This document shows, piece after piece, positions 19,298 through 27,824 of a stretch of DNA of 50,385 bases (its first letter is position 1; every line of letters starts with the position of its first letter). A program made the translations under genes and the position numbers. Origin of the DNA: Stentor coeruleus. Its lineage: Eukaryota > Ciliophora > Heterotrichea > Heterotrichida > Stentoridae. The stretch spans positions 1-50,385 of the forward strand of contig MPUH01000494.1 of NCBI GenBank assembly GCA_001970955.1, read 5' to 3'. The notes beneath the pieces were generated by a model. The model was given only the letters and a program-made list of their open reading frames with translations. It searched no databases and was not told the origin of the DNA.

Positions 19298-20338
19298 TTA
19301 CTTATTAAGCAAATTTACAATCTCAGCCAATGAGCTAAACTGTACAGTTCCTGGCTCTATAGAGCTTCCAAGACTATTTTTATCCATTATGATTTCCTTG
19401 TGCGCTATTTCTTCAGAGTTTCTTTTGATGATTCTGTTTGAGTACTCAATTTCCATTTTACTTACATGTATGCCAAGAGCTGCAAGTTTAGATTCAAAAT
19501 AATTTATACAATCTGAATTTTCAAGTATAAGTAAAGTTTCTTCATATCCATGGGTGATATTAACCCCGATTTTTTCAATAATATATACAAAAGTATTAAA
19601 CAACTCTGGGTTATATTTATTTTTCGCAGAACTTGCAAGGATATGAATGGAACTTTCGTTTTTATTATTAATAATAGTAAAATCTGCATTACAAACTAAA
19701 TGCAAAAACCTGATCATTGGGTAATTTCCATACCTACAGGATATAAGAGCGCAGTTTTCCCCTGTAATAGTATCAATATGGTGAATATCTAAAGATGATG
19801 GTGGATTGGTTTCTAAGAAATATTTATGCAAGAAATTAAGTATTGGGATATGCCCTTGTTGGACAGCTGATTGCACAGGGGAAATAATATTATTATATTT
19901 TGAGTTGTCTCGGCTACGGAAGTCTAAAGTACCTGTTGATTGCACGCTTAGTCTAGTAAGATCTAGTGTTAGATAAAAAGGTATATAAAACTGAAGTAAT
20001 TCTAGATGGTTGTTTATACAAATTTCACTCATAATATTAGTGTCGTATTCACTTAGTATCCTTTCTGAGACTATAAAATCGATTTTAAACTTGTCATTTA
20101 AAAATTTCAACATCTCGTGCTTATTTAAGTATATACAATAAGCTGGCATGTTTAAGTACTTACCTTTTAGACACTTAAACCTAAAAGTATTGATATTATA
20201 ACATTTTAGCGGACCTTTGGCAAAATTCTTGCAAACCGCTTTGAGTCTTGAAATGTTATTTGACTGAATGCATACTTTAATTTCATTAGCTAGCGCTTGC
20301 TTTTGCTGTTCTGTTACCATGCTTTCACAACAACCCAT
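19298..20338 (-). CDS. Ankyrin-repeat-like protein with an MGCC lipid-anchor N-terminus
   Basis: 346 residues beginning MGCCESMV. Gly2 followed by Cys3/Cys4 and Ser6 is a textbook N-myristoylation plus S-palmitoylation context, predicting attachment to the plasma membrane or ciliary membrane. Residues ~70-270 contain degenerate ankyrin-type helix pairs (HLELLQFYIPFY, QSAVQQGHIPILNFLHKYF, NCALISCRYGNYPMIRFLH, SSIHILASSAKNK). The C-terminal ~60 residues are polar. Function unknown; it is probably a membrane-associated scaffold (inference). It sits in a head-to-tail minus-strand run with the ADCK-like gene (14 nt away) and the unknown gene at 20383-21333 (44 nt away). Confidence 0.7.
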   Translation of the reverse strand: MGCCESMVTEQQKQALANEIKVCIQSNNISRLKAVCKNFAKGPLKCYNINTFRFKCLKGKYLNMPAYCIYLNKHEMLKFLNDKFKIDFIVSERILSEYDTNIMSEICINNHLELLQFYIPFYLTLDLTRLSVQSTGTLDFRSRDNSKYNNIISPVQSAVQQGHIPILNFLHKYFLETNPPSSLDIHHIDTITGENCALISCRYGNYPMIRFLHLVCNADFTIINNKNESSIHILASSAKNKYNPELFNTFVYIIEKIGVNITHGYEETLLILENSDCINYFESKLAALGIHVSKMEIEYSNRIIKRNSEEIAHKEIIMDKNSLGSSIEPGTVQFSSLAEIVNLLNK

Positions 20339-20382
20339 ATTTTATCAAAAAAAAAATAGTATATATTTTGCTTTAAAAATTA

Positions 20383-21333
20383 TTAAGAAAGCCTGGATTT
20401 AGATTTTCTATCATAATGTTCTTCAATAACTTCTTCATCTTTATTCAAATCTAAAAGCTCAGGTCTTAAATATTGGCATCCAACTTTATCTACTGCAGCA
20501 ATTTCAAGTGGAAGTTTACTCACACCAATGATTTGTAAAGCATCAAGATCATCTTCACTTAAATTGATCATTTCTTCATTATTAATTTTTTCATTTGATG
20601 TTTTATACAAAGAAGGGGATTTAGAAGTGTTTTTAAGTTGTATTCTTGTATAAAGTCCTCCTTGTTGACTTCCGACAGGTAGAAAAGTTTCATATTTATC
20701 AGCATCAATATCTTCTCTTAGTTTCATATACCATAAAAGTTTATTATCAATACAACTGCCTCCATTTCTATTTTTATCAGGAGTTTTGCTTGTGCTATAG
20801 TAACTTGATGACCTTGTATATAAAACTTCTTTTGTGTTTCTTTTGTTTTTTGTTGCTAAATTTTTTTCAAGGCTTTTCCAGTAGTTAACTGTTTTTTGAA
20901 AATTCTTGAGGACAATGCTTTGGCGATTAACTGGGAACATGATATTGTTTGATATTTTTGAGGTGCTGTTGGGATTATCAGAAATTGATGAATTTTTCAG
21001 TTCTGATATTTGGTTGAGGATTTCCTTAAAACGGATGTTTGGGTTGATTTCACCTTCTTTTTTTTTCTTTTTGATATTGCTGCCAGACTTTTTAACTGAA
21101 CTTTGGAAATCTTTGTTTACTGTTTTGTATAGAGATTTTGGACCAATTATACTATGGGAGATTAGTTCACCAAATTCGTTGTATTTCGGACAGGAAATCT
21201 TGTACTTAGACTTTAGAAAATTTGTAATGTCTCCCTCCTTTTCTAGAACATAGTCTAATTCAGGGTCATCATCGAAAACATCTTTTTCAGTTGGTCTTCT
21301 TTTGATTTTTACAGATTTATAGCTGAATGACAT
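20383..21333 (-). CDS. Hypothetical protein, 316 residues
   Basis: ATG 21333 to TAA 20383. No domain recognised. The N-terminus is basic (MSFSYKSVKIKRRPTEKD), there is a lysine cluster at ~88-94 (IKKKKKEGE), and a Ser/Asn/Thr-rich middle, so much of it is disordered. A more ordered patch near the C-terminus (LSEDDLDALQIIGVSKLPLE) is followed by an acidic tail. No signal peptide or membrane segment. Codon composition matches its neighbours, so it is a real gene of unknown role. Confidence 0.65.
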   Translation of the reverse strand: MSFSYKSVKIKRRPTEKDVFDDDPELDYVLEKEGDITNFLKSKYKISCPKYNEFGELISHSIIGPKSLYKTVNKDFQSSVKKSGSNIKKKKKEGEINPNIRFKEILNQISELKNSSISDNPNSTSKISNNIMFPVNRQSIVLKNFQKTVNYWKSLEKNLATKNKRNTKEVLYTRSSSYYSTSKTPDKNRNGGSCIDNKLLWYMKLREDIDADKYETFLPVGSQQGGLYTRIQLKNTSKSPSLYKTSNEKINNEEMINLSEDDLDALQIIGVSKLPLEIAAVDKVGCQYLRPELLDLNKDEEVIEEHYDRKSKSRLS

Positions 21334-23062
21334 ATCAGAATTAGGATAAATATTTCATATTTTTTAGATTGATATATAGGTATGATATAAATTTTGATTT
21401 ATATTTTATATTACTTAGATTGATATGTAGGTGTTATATAAATTTTGATTAAAGTTTGAGTATTTTAGTAAATAATGCAGGCTTTTTTAAATAACTAAAC
21501 ATTATGATTGTGTGCACATTTAAAGTTTATTTTGAAATTAATGAAAAATATTCAGAATTCGTTTTAAAGTTGAAAGATGAAATTTAATCAAAAATTCTAA
21601 ATCATCTGGATTTTCATATATTTTTGCGTAAAAATTCAATTGTGATTATTTTTTATTCTTCAATTATAACATCAAATCATATAAGATTATCATTACAGTT
21701 ATGAGTCTTAGTTTTTCACTTAGGCAGCATTAACAATTTCGTCATTAAATCAAATTTAATTTATTATTCAGCTCCAAGCAACTATAAATCGATTTTTGCA
21801 AAGTTATTTTGTTTTTTCATATTTTTTGCATTTTCTTCACTAAAATAACTCTAAAATGCTACAGCTCTACTTGATCTGTTATATCTCGCTGCTCAAGAAA
21901 GTGCAATAATTTTTTAATATACAATTCCTTCAGATAATAGCATAGTTGGGATTTTTCTTCTGAAAATTTATCTTCTTTTGTTAAATTATCAGCTTTAGCT
22001 CAACAATTTTTCAGAAGCGCTTTCCCAAGCTTCTTTTACCAGAAAGATTGAATCTTTAATGATGATCTTAGCATAATTTTTTTCTTTCAGTTTAAATTCA
22101 ACTTTGCTAAGAAATAAGGCTTGAATAATTTAATAATTCAACAATCACAAGGTTTGATATTACTAGTCATGTTATGACATATAAATTGCACTCTGAAATT
22201 GCTTAAAACTAATGATTTACTATGCATCGATAGGGTCCAGTTATATATTTTTCCATAAGCGTCTGGGATGGGGATCTTAAAGATGTGAGATGATAAAATC
22301 AAAAAATATCATAGATTTAAAATTTGTGTGTAAAATTGACATTTACATGGCATCATATTAACTCATGATTGAATTATAAAACTATATGATAAATCAAATA
22401 TAATAATCATCTATAACACCAAGGCAAACTCTTCTTTTCAATCTAAGTTATGATTTTATTTAAAATTTAATATATGCCTATTAAAAGCAAATATCAAATA
22501 CTCTTTAAGGAAACTCAAAGTTCCCTGCGTATATCTCTAGTTTTTAGTAACTTTAAAGCTTGCTGGATATCCCATTTTACATAAACAGCTTCAGCTTTAA
22601 GACCATATTTCGGTGATAGAATTGAATAGATTTCTTATTATAAAATCTATATTCATATGAAGGGAATTACAATATCTATGAGAAGCTGAATTTGACTTTG
22701 GGGACTCAGAATTCTAGATTTATCATAGATTCTTTCAATTTATCAATATTAATCCACTTTTCTATTAAAGTGTCTAACTTAAAGTTGGTAAAGAATGCCT
22801 CTAAAATTTTCTGATAACACTTTTAAGACTTCCAACTTGCAAAAAAATTTTCATAAAAAGCTTGCTTTTAGATAGTAGAGGTTTATGAGTTGTAAAGTTA
22901 AACTCCATGCTTAATAAATTATTATGGCGTTTATAAGTATAAAAGCATTGATACTTTTTATGAGTTTTGGTTGTATTTAAAAGCATGCAATCTCTCTGAG
23001 AATTTAACATTTGAGATTTTGAAGATAGTCTTCATAAATATATCATAATAAAGTAATGATAA
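21334..23062. other. 1.7-kb intergenic region around the transposase relic
   Basis: Outside the relic at 21850-22640 the sequence is AT-rich with no recognisable gene. Two near-copies of a short motif (GATTGATATGTAGG or TATAGG followed by ..TATAAATTTTGAT) lie at about 21366-21396 and 21418-21449, directly upstream of the minus-strand gene. Confidence 0.35.
21850..22640 (-). pseudogene. Decayed pogo/Tigger-type DDE transposase (mobile element relic)
   Basis: No long ORF exists, but short runs in shifting minus-strand frames spell out a DDE_1 transposase in order. Near 22630-22500 there is a helix-turn-helix-like stretch (KWDIQQALKLLKTRDIRREL). Near 22230-22110, HSKSLVLSNFRVQFICHNMT is followed by SNIKPCDC-stop-IIKLFKPYF, matching the family block 'H...L.ni.v.flP.NtTs..QP.DqGiI..FK..Y' around the third catalytic Asp. 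Near 22110-21995 is the post-DDE helix IIIKDSIFLVKEAWESASEK, typical of the C-terminal 'a...aW..v...ti' segment. After a one-base shift the frame goes on to 21858. Many stops and frameshifts, and a missing second DN motif, show it is dead. Terminal inverted repeats were not identified, so the ends are approximate; the 69-codon ORF at 22801-23010 may be part of it. Confidence 0.65.
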
Positions 23063-23929
23063 ATGTCTGATGATACTATTTTGTTGATCATACTCCTTGT
23101 GTCTAACACTTTGAGCTTACTTGGATCATTATTCGTGATGACAGCTTTTTTGGTGTTCAAATCCATAAGATCCTTTTCATTCCGACTGGTATTTTTTATG
23201 TCAACAGCTGATTTTATTCATTCAATTAGCTTAATGCTACCCCCGTACAACTCCTGGTGTATCATCCAAGGAGCAACTCTAACCTTCTCAGCCCTTTCAA
23301 GTACTCTTTGGAGTTTCTGCATAGCATTTGCTCTATACAACTCAGCTATAAAAGAAAATATGAATATTAAAAGATATCAAGTGTGGTTTTTCCTAATATC
23401 ATATGGTTTACCACTAATCCTTACAATAATACCATTTGTATTTGACTCATATGGTCCAGCAAAAGGCTGGTGTTGGATAAAAAAATCATTCGAATATGAT
23501 CTTATCCTCAGAACAATGTGTTTTTATATTATTATTTGGGGAGTTATGATTTTCAATGTACTAGTCTATATTAGTGTTATTAACAAATTGAAAAGAGACT
23601 ATGGGAATATTGTTGAATATCAGTCCCAAAGAAATATTCTTATAAAAAGATTAGCAGCTTATCCTATAATTCTTGTGATAACTTATTTGCCTATTTCTTT
23701 TAAAAGAATTTTTGAGATTTTTGATGAGGATGATATGCCTTTTTGGATGACATGTATTGCAGCTTTTGGGATTTCGATTACAGGATTGGCTAATGCTACA
23801 GTTTATGGATTTACGGGACCGGTAAGAACTGCTGTTAAAAGCATTTTTTATCCAGAAAATAGAGAAGTTAGTGTTTACTCTTTGTATACTCAGCAATACA
23901 CGGCAAGTTTTAATACAAATAATTTGTAA
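23063..23929 (+). CDS. Seven-transmembrane receptor, class E (cAMP-receptor-like) GPCR
   Basis: 288 residues with seven hydrophobic helices at approximately 5-28, 37-58, 67-90, 107-128, 148-170, 190-210 and 225-248. Features of the Dictyostelium cAR/CRL and GPR157-like class are visible: a D-x-x-H in TM2 (STADFIHS), an extracellular Cys before TM3 (NSWCIIQGA) and the second-loop GWCWI motif that forms the partner cysteine. There is a conserved Pro in TM4 and TM6 (GLPLIL; YPIILVITYLPI). The C-terminal tail is short (~35 residues, S/T/Y-rich). A signalling receptor coupled to a heterotrimeric G protein is the expected role; the ligand is unknown. The start at 23063 leaves a very short extracellular N-terminus, normal for this class. 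Confidence 0.85.
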   Translation: MSDDTILLIILLVSNTLSLLGSLFVMTAFLVFKSIRSFSFRLVFFMSTADFIHSISLMLPPYNSWCIIQGATLTFSALSSTLWSFCIAFALYNSAIKENMNIKRYQVWFFLISYGLPLILTIIPFVFDSYGPAKGWCWIKKSFEYDLILRTMCFYIIIWGVMIFNVLVYISVINKLKRDYGNIVEYQSQRNILIKRLAAYPIILVITYLPISFKRIFEIFDEDDMPFWMTCIAAFGISITGLANATVYGFTGPVRTAVKSIFYPENREVSVYSLYTQQYTASFNTNNL

Positions 23930-24523
23930 GCAACATTATTAACTAAATAAAATGTTTTTAGAAAGTTATTATTAAATAAAATAAGATTGATTATATTTTG
24001 ATTGTTTATAAGATGACACTAACTAGGGTTAGAAGTAAAGCTACTGATAATAAAATATTTTTTCATTCTATGCTTTAATTAATTCGTGGTATTAGAAATT
24101 TGATTTTATAAATTTAATTTTATTGAGTTAAGTATGGCATTTTTATTTTTATAGTTTTTTCGAATAGTTTTAACTTTTAAAAACTAGAGTAGATACTAAA
24201 AACAAATTTATTAATCAAAACGATATGTTATGCTAGGAGTTTATCTTCTCAGATAAGCGAAATTCATCTAAATTTGTAAATAGGGCTGGTGCCAGAGGGT
24301 ACTCCTGAAAAAAATAGCTGCCTAAGGTTTCGCTAACTTCCGTCTTAAGACCTGGAACTGCTTGGCGAGCTATATCAACGTTTGAAAACCTATCAGTCCT
24401 TAGATATTTCAGACAGCCTAATATTTTATTTAGCGATAAACTTAAAAACTAAAAATCACATTCAGCCATCAAACCCATATTTTCTATTTTTATTACTCCA
24501 TTTACTATTCTATATAATCTCAT
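23930..24523. other. Convergent 3' region with a GC-rich structured segment
   Basis: 594 nt between the 3' ends of the receptor gene (+) and the EF-hand gene (-). It is AT-rich to about 24235, then holds the structured segment described at 24240-24376. Confidence 0.4.
24240..24376. ncRNA. Candidate structured non-coding RNA, family unknown
   Basis: Positions 24281-24380 contain 49 G+C in 100 nt, far above the surrounding ~28%, with no open frame. A long hairpin spans 24314-24373: ATAGCT/AGCTAT at the base, then GCC/GGC and AAG/CTT with single-base bulges, then TTCC/GGAA, a two-base bulge, and GTC-TTAA-GAC at the tip. A second hairpin, TTATCT-TCTC-AGATAA, lies at 24241-24256, and a third GC-rich element (GGCTGGTGCCAG) begins at 24284. 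On the minus strand the basal stem is followed directly by a T7 run (24314-24308), a good polymerase III terminator, which favours minus-strand transcription of the long hairpin; the other hairpins would then lie outside that transcript. It does not match tRNA, 5S, U1-U6, SRP or RNase P cores by eye. Confidence 0.4.
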
Positions 24524-25840
24524 CTACTTACCAGTCATAAGTTCATCATAATCAATAAAGGCGCTACCGATTTTCGGCATCAAATCCTTCAAACTCTCAT
24601 GCACAATGCATCTTTTAGAATCCTCTTGAATAAGTCTAAGCGCAAGCCATACTTCTTCAGGATTAGTTTTATTATGAATTTTATTTGATATTGTCATTAA
24701 AAGCATATTCAACTCTTCATGATGTTCTTCCCATATCAAATCCTGACTATATCTCCATCTTATCTCTTCTATAATCTCATCAATTTCAGGTTCAATTCCC
24801 ATAAGATGATCTAAAGACTCTTCATGATTTTTTGATTTTGTAAATTCATATATAATATTAGGACTAAAAATTCCATGTTGAGAATCCAATTGACATAAAT
24901 TCAAAAAAGAAATCGCTTTAACTTGTTCATCATCTTCAGCCATGAAGTTTTCACAGAAACTATTGAAAAGTTCTTGGCAATCTGAACTTCTTATATTTTT
25001 TTCACATAAAAATCTTACTATTAATTCGAATTCCCTATATTGTAAATAACCATCTTCGTTTAAATCTGCAGCTTCGTATATTAGATGCATGAAGTTTCTG
25101 GTACTTCTTTTATGTTTACTAAAGCTTTCAACAATTTTTTCTAGTAACTCATCAGCTTCGATCAGTCCTTTTGGGTTGTTTTTGTCATATTTTCGTAATT
25201 TTTCAATATCTTCTTTGAGTTCGTTGGAGTAGTCGGATGGGATTGATTTACATGCATATTTAAGGCAATCAAGACATTTAGTATAGGGAATCATCCAAAC
25301 TTCTGAACCTTCAGGATTAAAAGCTAGAGGCCCAGAAAGAGAAGATTGAAGGTAATTAAAACAGTCAAGGTAAAAAGATAAGTCTTGTTCATCAAACTCA
25401 TCATAAAGTCCGAGGAAACGACTGAAGTTTCGTACTTTGGCTATTGATCGATATTTCATACAACTTGATAACAAATGCACAAATCGATTTTCTGCTGCTT
25501 TTTTCATCATATACTTCTTAAACAAAGCGTTATACACAAAGTCCCCAAAAAATGTATATTCTTCAACATTCTTCATCCTTTCTTCATAAAAATACGTAAT
25601 AAACTTCAAAAGCATTTTTTTGAACATGACATTATTAAGTTTATGTACTGGAGTTCTAGAAATCCTTATTATCGTAATCCTTGAGTTACTCTCTTTCTTA
25701 TCTTTTTTATCATCATCAGCTATAACAACTTTCAATAACTTGCTCTGTTTATTAAGATCATCTTCATGTGTAGAAGCAATTTTTATACTTTCCAAAGGAT
25801 GTCTTTGCATCCCTTCAAGTGCTTCATTGATATTCACCAT
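24524..25840 (-). CDS. EF-hand protein with TSNAXIP1-like helical domain
   Basis: 438 residues from ATG 25840. One canonical EF-hand loop is clear (ADLNEDGYLQYREF, residues ~262-275, ligands D-N-D-Y-E). Upstream, TFFGDFVYNALFKKYMMKKA through FSRFLGLYDEFDEQDL resembles the conserved helical block found in ciliate and animal TSNAXIP1-like ciliary proteins. The frame stays open upstream of ATG 25840 to about 25900 with coding-like sequence (KIDVELQIQDTPHREVLEFF), so this may be the C-terminal half of one protein with the gene at 25902-27255, separated only by a one-base frame difference. If independent, the intergenic gap would be ~60 nt. Calcium binding is likely; the role is otherwise inference. 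Confidence 0.75.
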   Translation of the reverse strand: MVNINEALEGMQRHPLESIKIASTHEDDLNKQSKLLKVVIADDDKKDKKESNSRITIIRISRTPVHKLNNVMFKKMLLKFITYFYEERMKNVEEYTFFGDFVYNALFKKYMMKKAAENRFVHLLSSCMKYRSIAKVRNFSRFLGLYDEFDEQDLSFYLDCFNYLQSSLSGPLAFNPEGSEVWMIPYTKCLDCLKYACKSIPSDYSNELKEDIEKLRKYDKNNPKGLIEADELLEKIVESFSKHKRSTRNFMHLIYEAADLNEDGYLQYREFELIVRFLCEKNIRSSDCQELFNSFCENFMAEDDEQVKAISFLNLCQLDSQHGIFSPNIIYEFTKSKNHEESLDHLMGIEPEIDEIIEEIRWRYSQDLIWEEHHEELNMLLMTISNKIHNKTNPEEVWLALRLIQEDSKRCIVHESLKDLMPKIGSAFIDYDELMTGK

Positions 25841-25901
25841 AAAAAACTCTAAAACTTCCCTATGTGGGGTGTCTTGAATTTGTAGTTCAACATCGATTTT
25901 C

Positions 25902-27255
25902 CTAATCTTTTTTTACTTCTTTTATCATTTTAAACAAGTTTTTGATTTTCTCATGTTTTTTTTTGTTCTCAGCCAGATTTAACCCAGGCGGCATGAACTG
26001 ATTAAAAACTAAAGAATTGCTTCTGTTTAGTCTTGATTGTGTTGCGACTACTGTTGTATTGTTTGGAGCTTGGTTTCTACTTAAAAAGCTTATGTTTGCC
26101 CTACGCTTTTTAACCCCAATACTTTCTCCACAAAGGTCTTCTGTTGATGTTTGTATTTCTGTGTGAAATACTGAGACTATCAATGCATCAGTTCCCCGAT
26201 CTTGGTAATCATCTTGTGTAAACCGGTCATTTTGCATTAGTTCTACTTAAAAAAATACCATATTTCTTTATCTGTTCCATAAGATTATTTTCATCATTTG
26301 TTATGACAACTGAAATATCAGCTAAAACTGGATCATTTTCTAGTTCTTTTTCTATAGTCGACTTGGATTTAACCTTTATTTTATGATACAGTTTACTTAG
26401 TGCTGTTGGTTCAGTTGAAACTTTTTCGAAATTGTTTTTAATTTGGAATTTTATTATGCGAATCTCTTCTCTGCAAATAAGGACTTCTTTTTTTGACGCT
26501 TTATATCGAGATTTAAGAGCTTCTATACGATTTTTCATTTTTTCCTGTCTTTCTTCATAAGTTCTACAGACCTCTTCTGATTCTTGTAAGGATTTTAGCG
26601 TTGATTGATATTTAGCTTTAAGCTCGTCCATTGATCTTTCAAGTTTCCTAAGTTGGCTATTGTACATTTTATGAATGTTAAATTTTTCATTTGAATGCTG
26701 TTCTTCAATAGAAGCCATTTTCATCCCTTGCATTTTCCGAGCTTTTTCAAATAATGTTCTGTACGCTTTCCATACTTTTTCAATTATCAGACCTCTTTCT
26801 TTACATTGAACACTTACTTGCTTAACTACTTCAGCTAGACAATAATTATATATTTTATAAACAGTCTCATAAACTTCATCTATATCATTTTGATTATTGA
26901 CTATTTGTGGAAGCATTTCATCAAGCCATACAAGTAAAAGTTTGGCATCATGTCGATCTGGTGGGTTTCTATCATAAAGTGAAGGTGTAAAAGTATCTAA
27001 ACTTTTTATATCTCTTGGGAGATTAGGGGGTTTTTTTTCCCATGGGAAAACTGTTGTTGTAAGAGTAGAACTTCTACCATCTTCTTTTGGAGTGATAGGA
27101 GTATTTCGATTTCTGCACTGAGTTAATGTATTTCTTGAAGTAAGAGAGTATTTTGGGGATATAAAATTTATTGAGGATAGATCTTGAGAAAGTTTTTGAA
27201 GATGAAGGCTTGGATTTGAGTAATAAGATTTCTTGCTTGTTGTTATGGGTCTCAT
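25902..27255 (-). CDS. Coiled-coil protein with axonemal dynein light chain (p28)-like domain
   Basis: Two exons, 27255-26259 and 26242-25902, joined by a 16-nt intron, give 445 residues ending at TAG 25904-25902. Residues ~120-190 (YNYCLAEVVKQVSVQCKERG, LIIEKVWKAYRTLFEKARKM) match the Ax_dynein_light pattern 'l..e.irqv.i.CaeRGlLl..v....r.t...y..l'. A coiled coil runs from ~190 to 290, and a polar S/N-rich tail follows. The N-terminal ~75 residues are disordered (S/T/R/N). Proteins of this type (p28, AXDND1) are axonemal. A GTA...TAG string of 15 nt at 25902-25916 overlaps the stop but lacks the A at -6; see the note on a possible fusion with the EF-hand gene. The family domain is fairly secure; the C-terminus is not. 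Confidence 0.75.
26243..26258 (-). other. 16-nt intron in the p28-like gene
   Basis: Minus-strand sequence GTATTTTTTTAAGTAG, with A at -6. Removing it joins MEQIKKYE to LMQNDRFTQDDY in frame and replaces the premature TGA of the first exon. Confidence 0.8.
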
Positions 27256-27824
27256 ATTTTTTTGTATTAGAATAAATAAACCAGTGATAGTAAAATATTA
27301 AGTTTTGAAAATTTTGATGAAATTTTAAGCGATATGGATAGCTAGGAAGATGAATTGAATGTGTTTTGCTTTGATTGGTCAGGTTTGGACTTATGAAAGA
27401 TTTATTATGTTTTAGATTATAAGAGATTAATTGATTTAGGGTTTTTGATGATTTTAGGATATTTTTTTTATAATTTTGATAAGATTTGTCAGTGTTTTTT
27501 TTTTTCGTTTAGGTTTTAGCTGAATGCTAGAAAGATTATGAGATAAAATTTTTATTAAATTCATATCATTTTATAATAACATACCTAAAGATTTCAAGAT
27601 AGTTAAAATAGGATAAGTAAAGTATGATTTGCTAGTTCTAAATACCTTAATAAAAAAAAGTCCCNATAATTTTAGTTTTTAATTTAAGTTAAAATAGGAT
27701 AAGTAAAGTATGATTTGCTAGTTCTAAATACCTTAATAAAAAAAAGTCCCATCACAATTTTCTCCAAGAAAAAAAATTCCACCAAATATTTTCCCACATA
27801 AAAAAAGTAAATTATAATATTTAA
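27256..27824. promoter_or_regulatory. Divergent promoter region with a scaffold join
   Basis: It lies between the 5' ends of the p28-like gene (-) and the MFS gene (+). Next to the minus-strand gene the plus strand is G-rich and C-poor (27301-27420: 28 G, 5 C). An N at 27665 is flanked by duplicated 64-bp blocks, so the true length of this spacer is shorter by about 86 nt. Confidence 0.4.
27601..27750. repeat. Assembly artefact: 64-bp exact duplication around an N
   Basis: Positions 27601-27664 and 27687-27750 are identical. They are separated by N 27665 and 21 nt of AT-rich sequence. The layout is the same as at 4614 and 44467, so this is an unmerged contig overlap rather than a biological repeat. 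Confidence 0.88.

Noticed and set aside
22801-23010. Minus-strand 69-codon ORF as a gene
   Set aside because: It has no recognisable domain and lies directly upstream of the transposase relic, so it is more likely part of it or chance.
24014-24040. Telomere-like string TAGGGTTAG, considered as a telomerase RNA template or internal telomere
   Set aside because: Only nine bases match, it is not repeated, and it does not give the eight-base repeat reported for heterotrichs.
24283-24376. Structured segment as SRP RNA
   Set aside because: A string like CCAGGTC and GGAA is present on the minus strand, but the helix-8 loop order and an Alu domain cannot be found.
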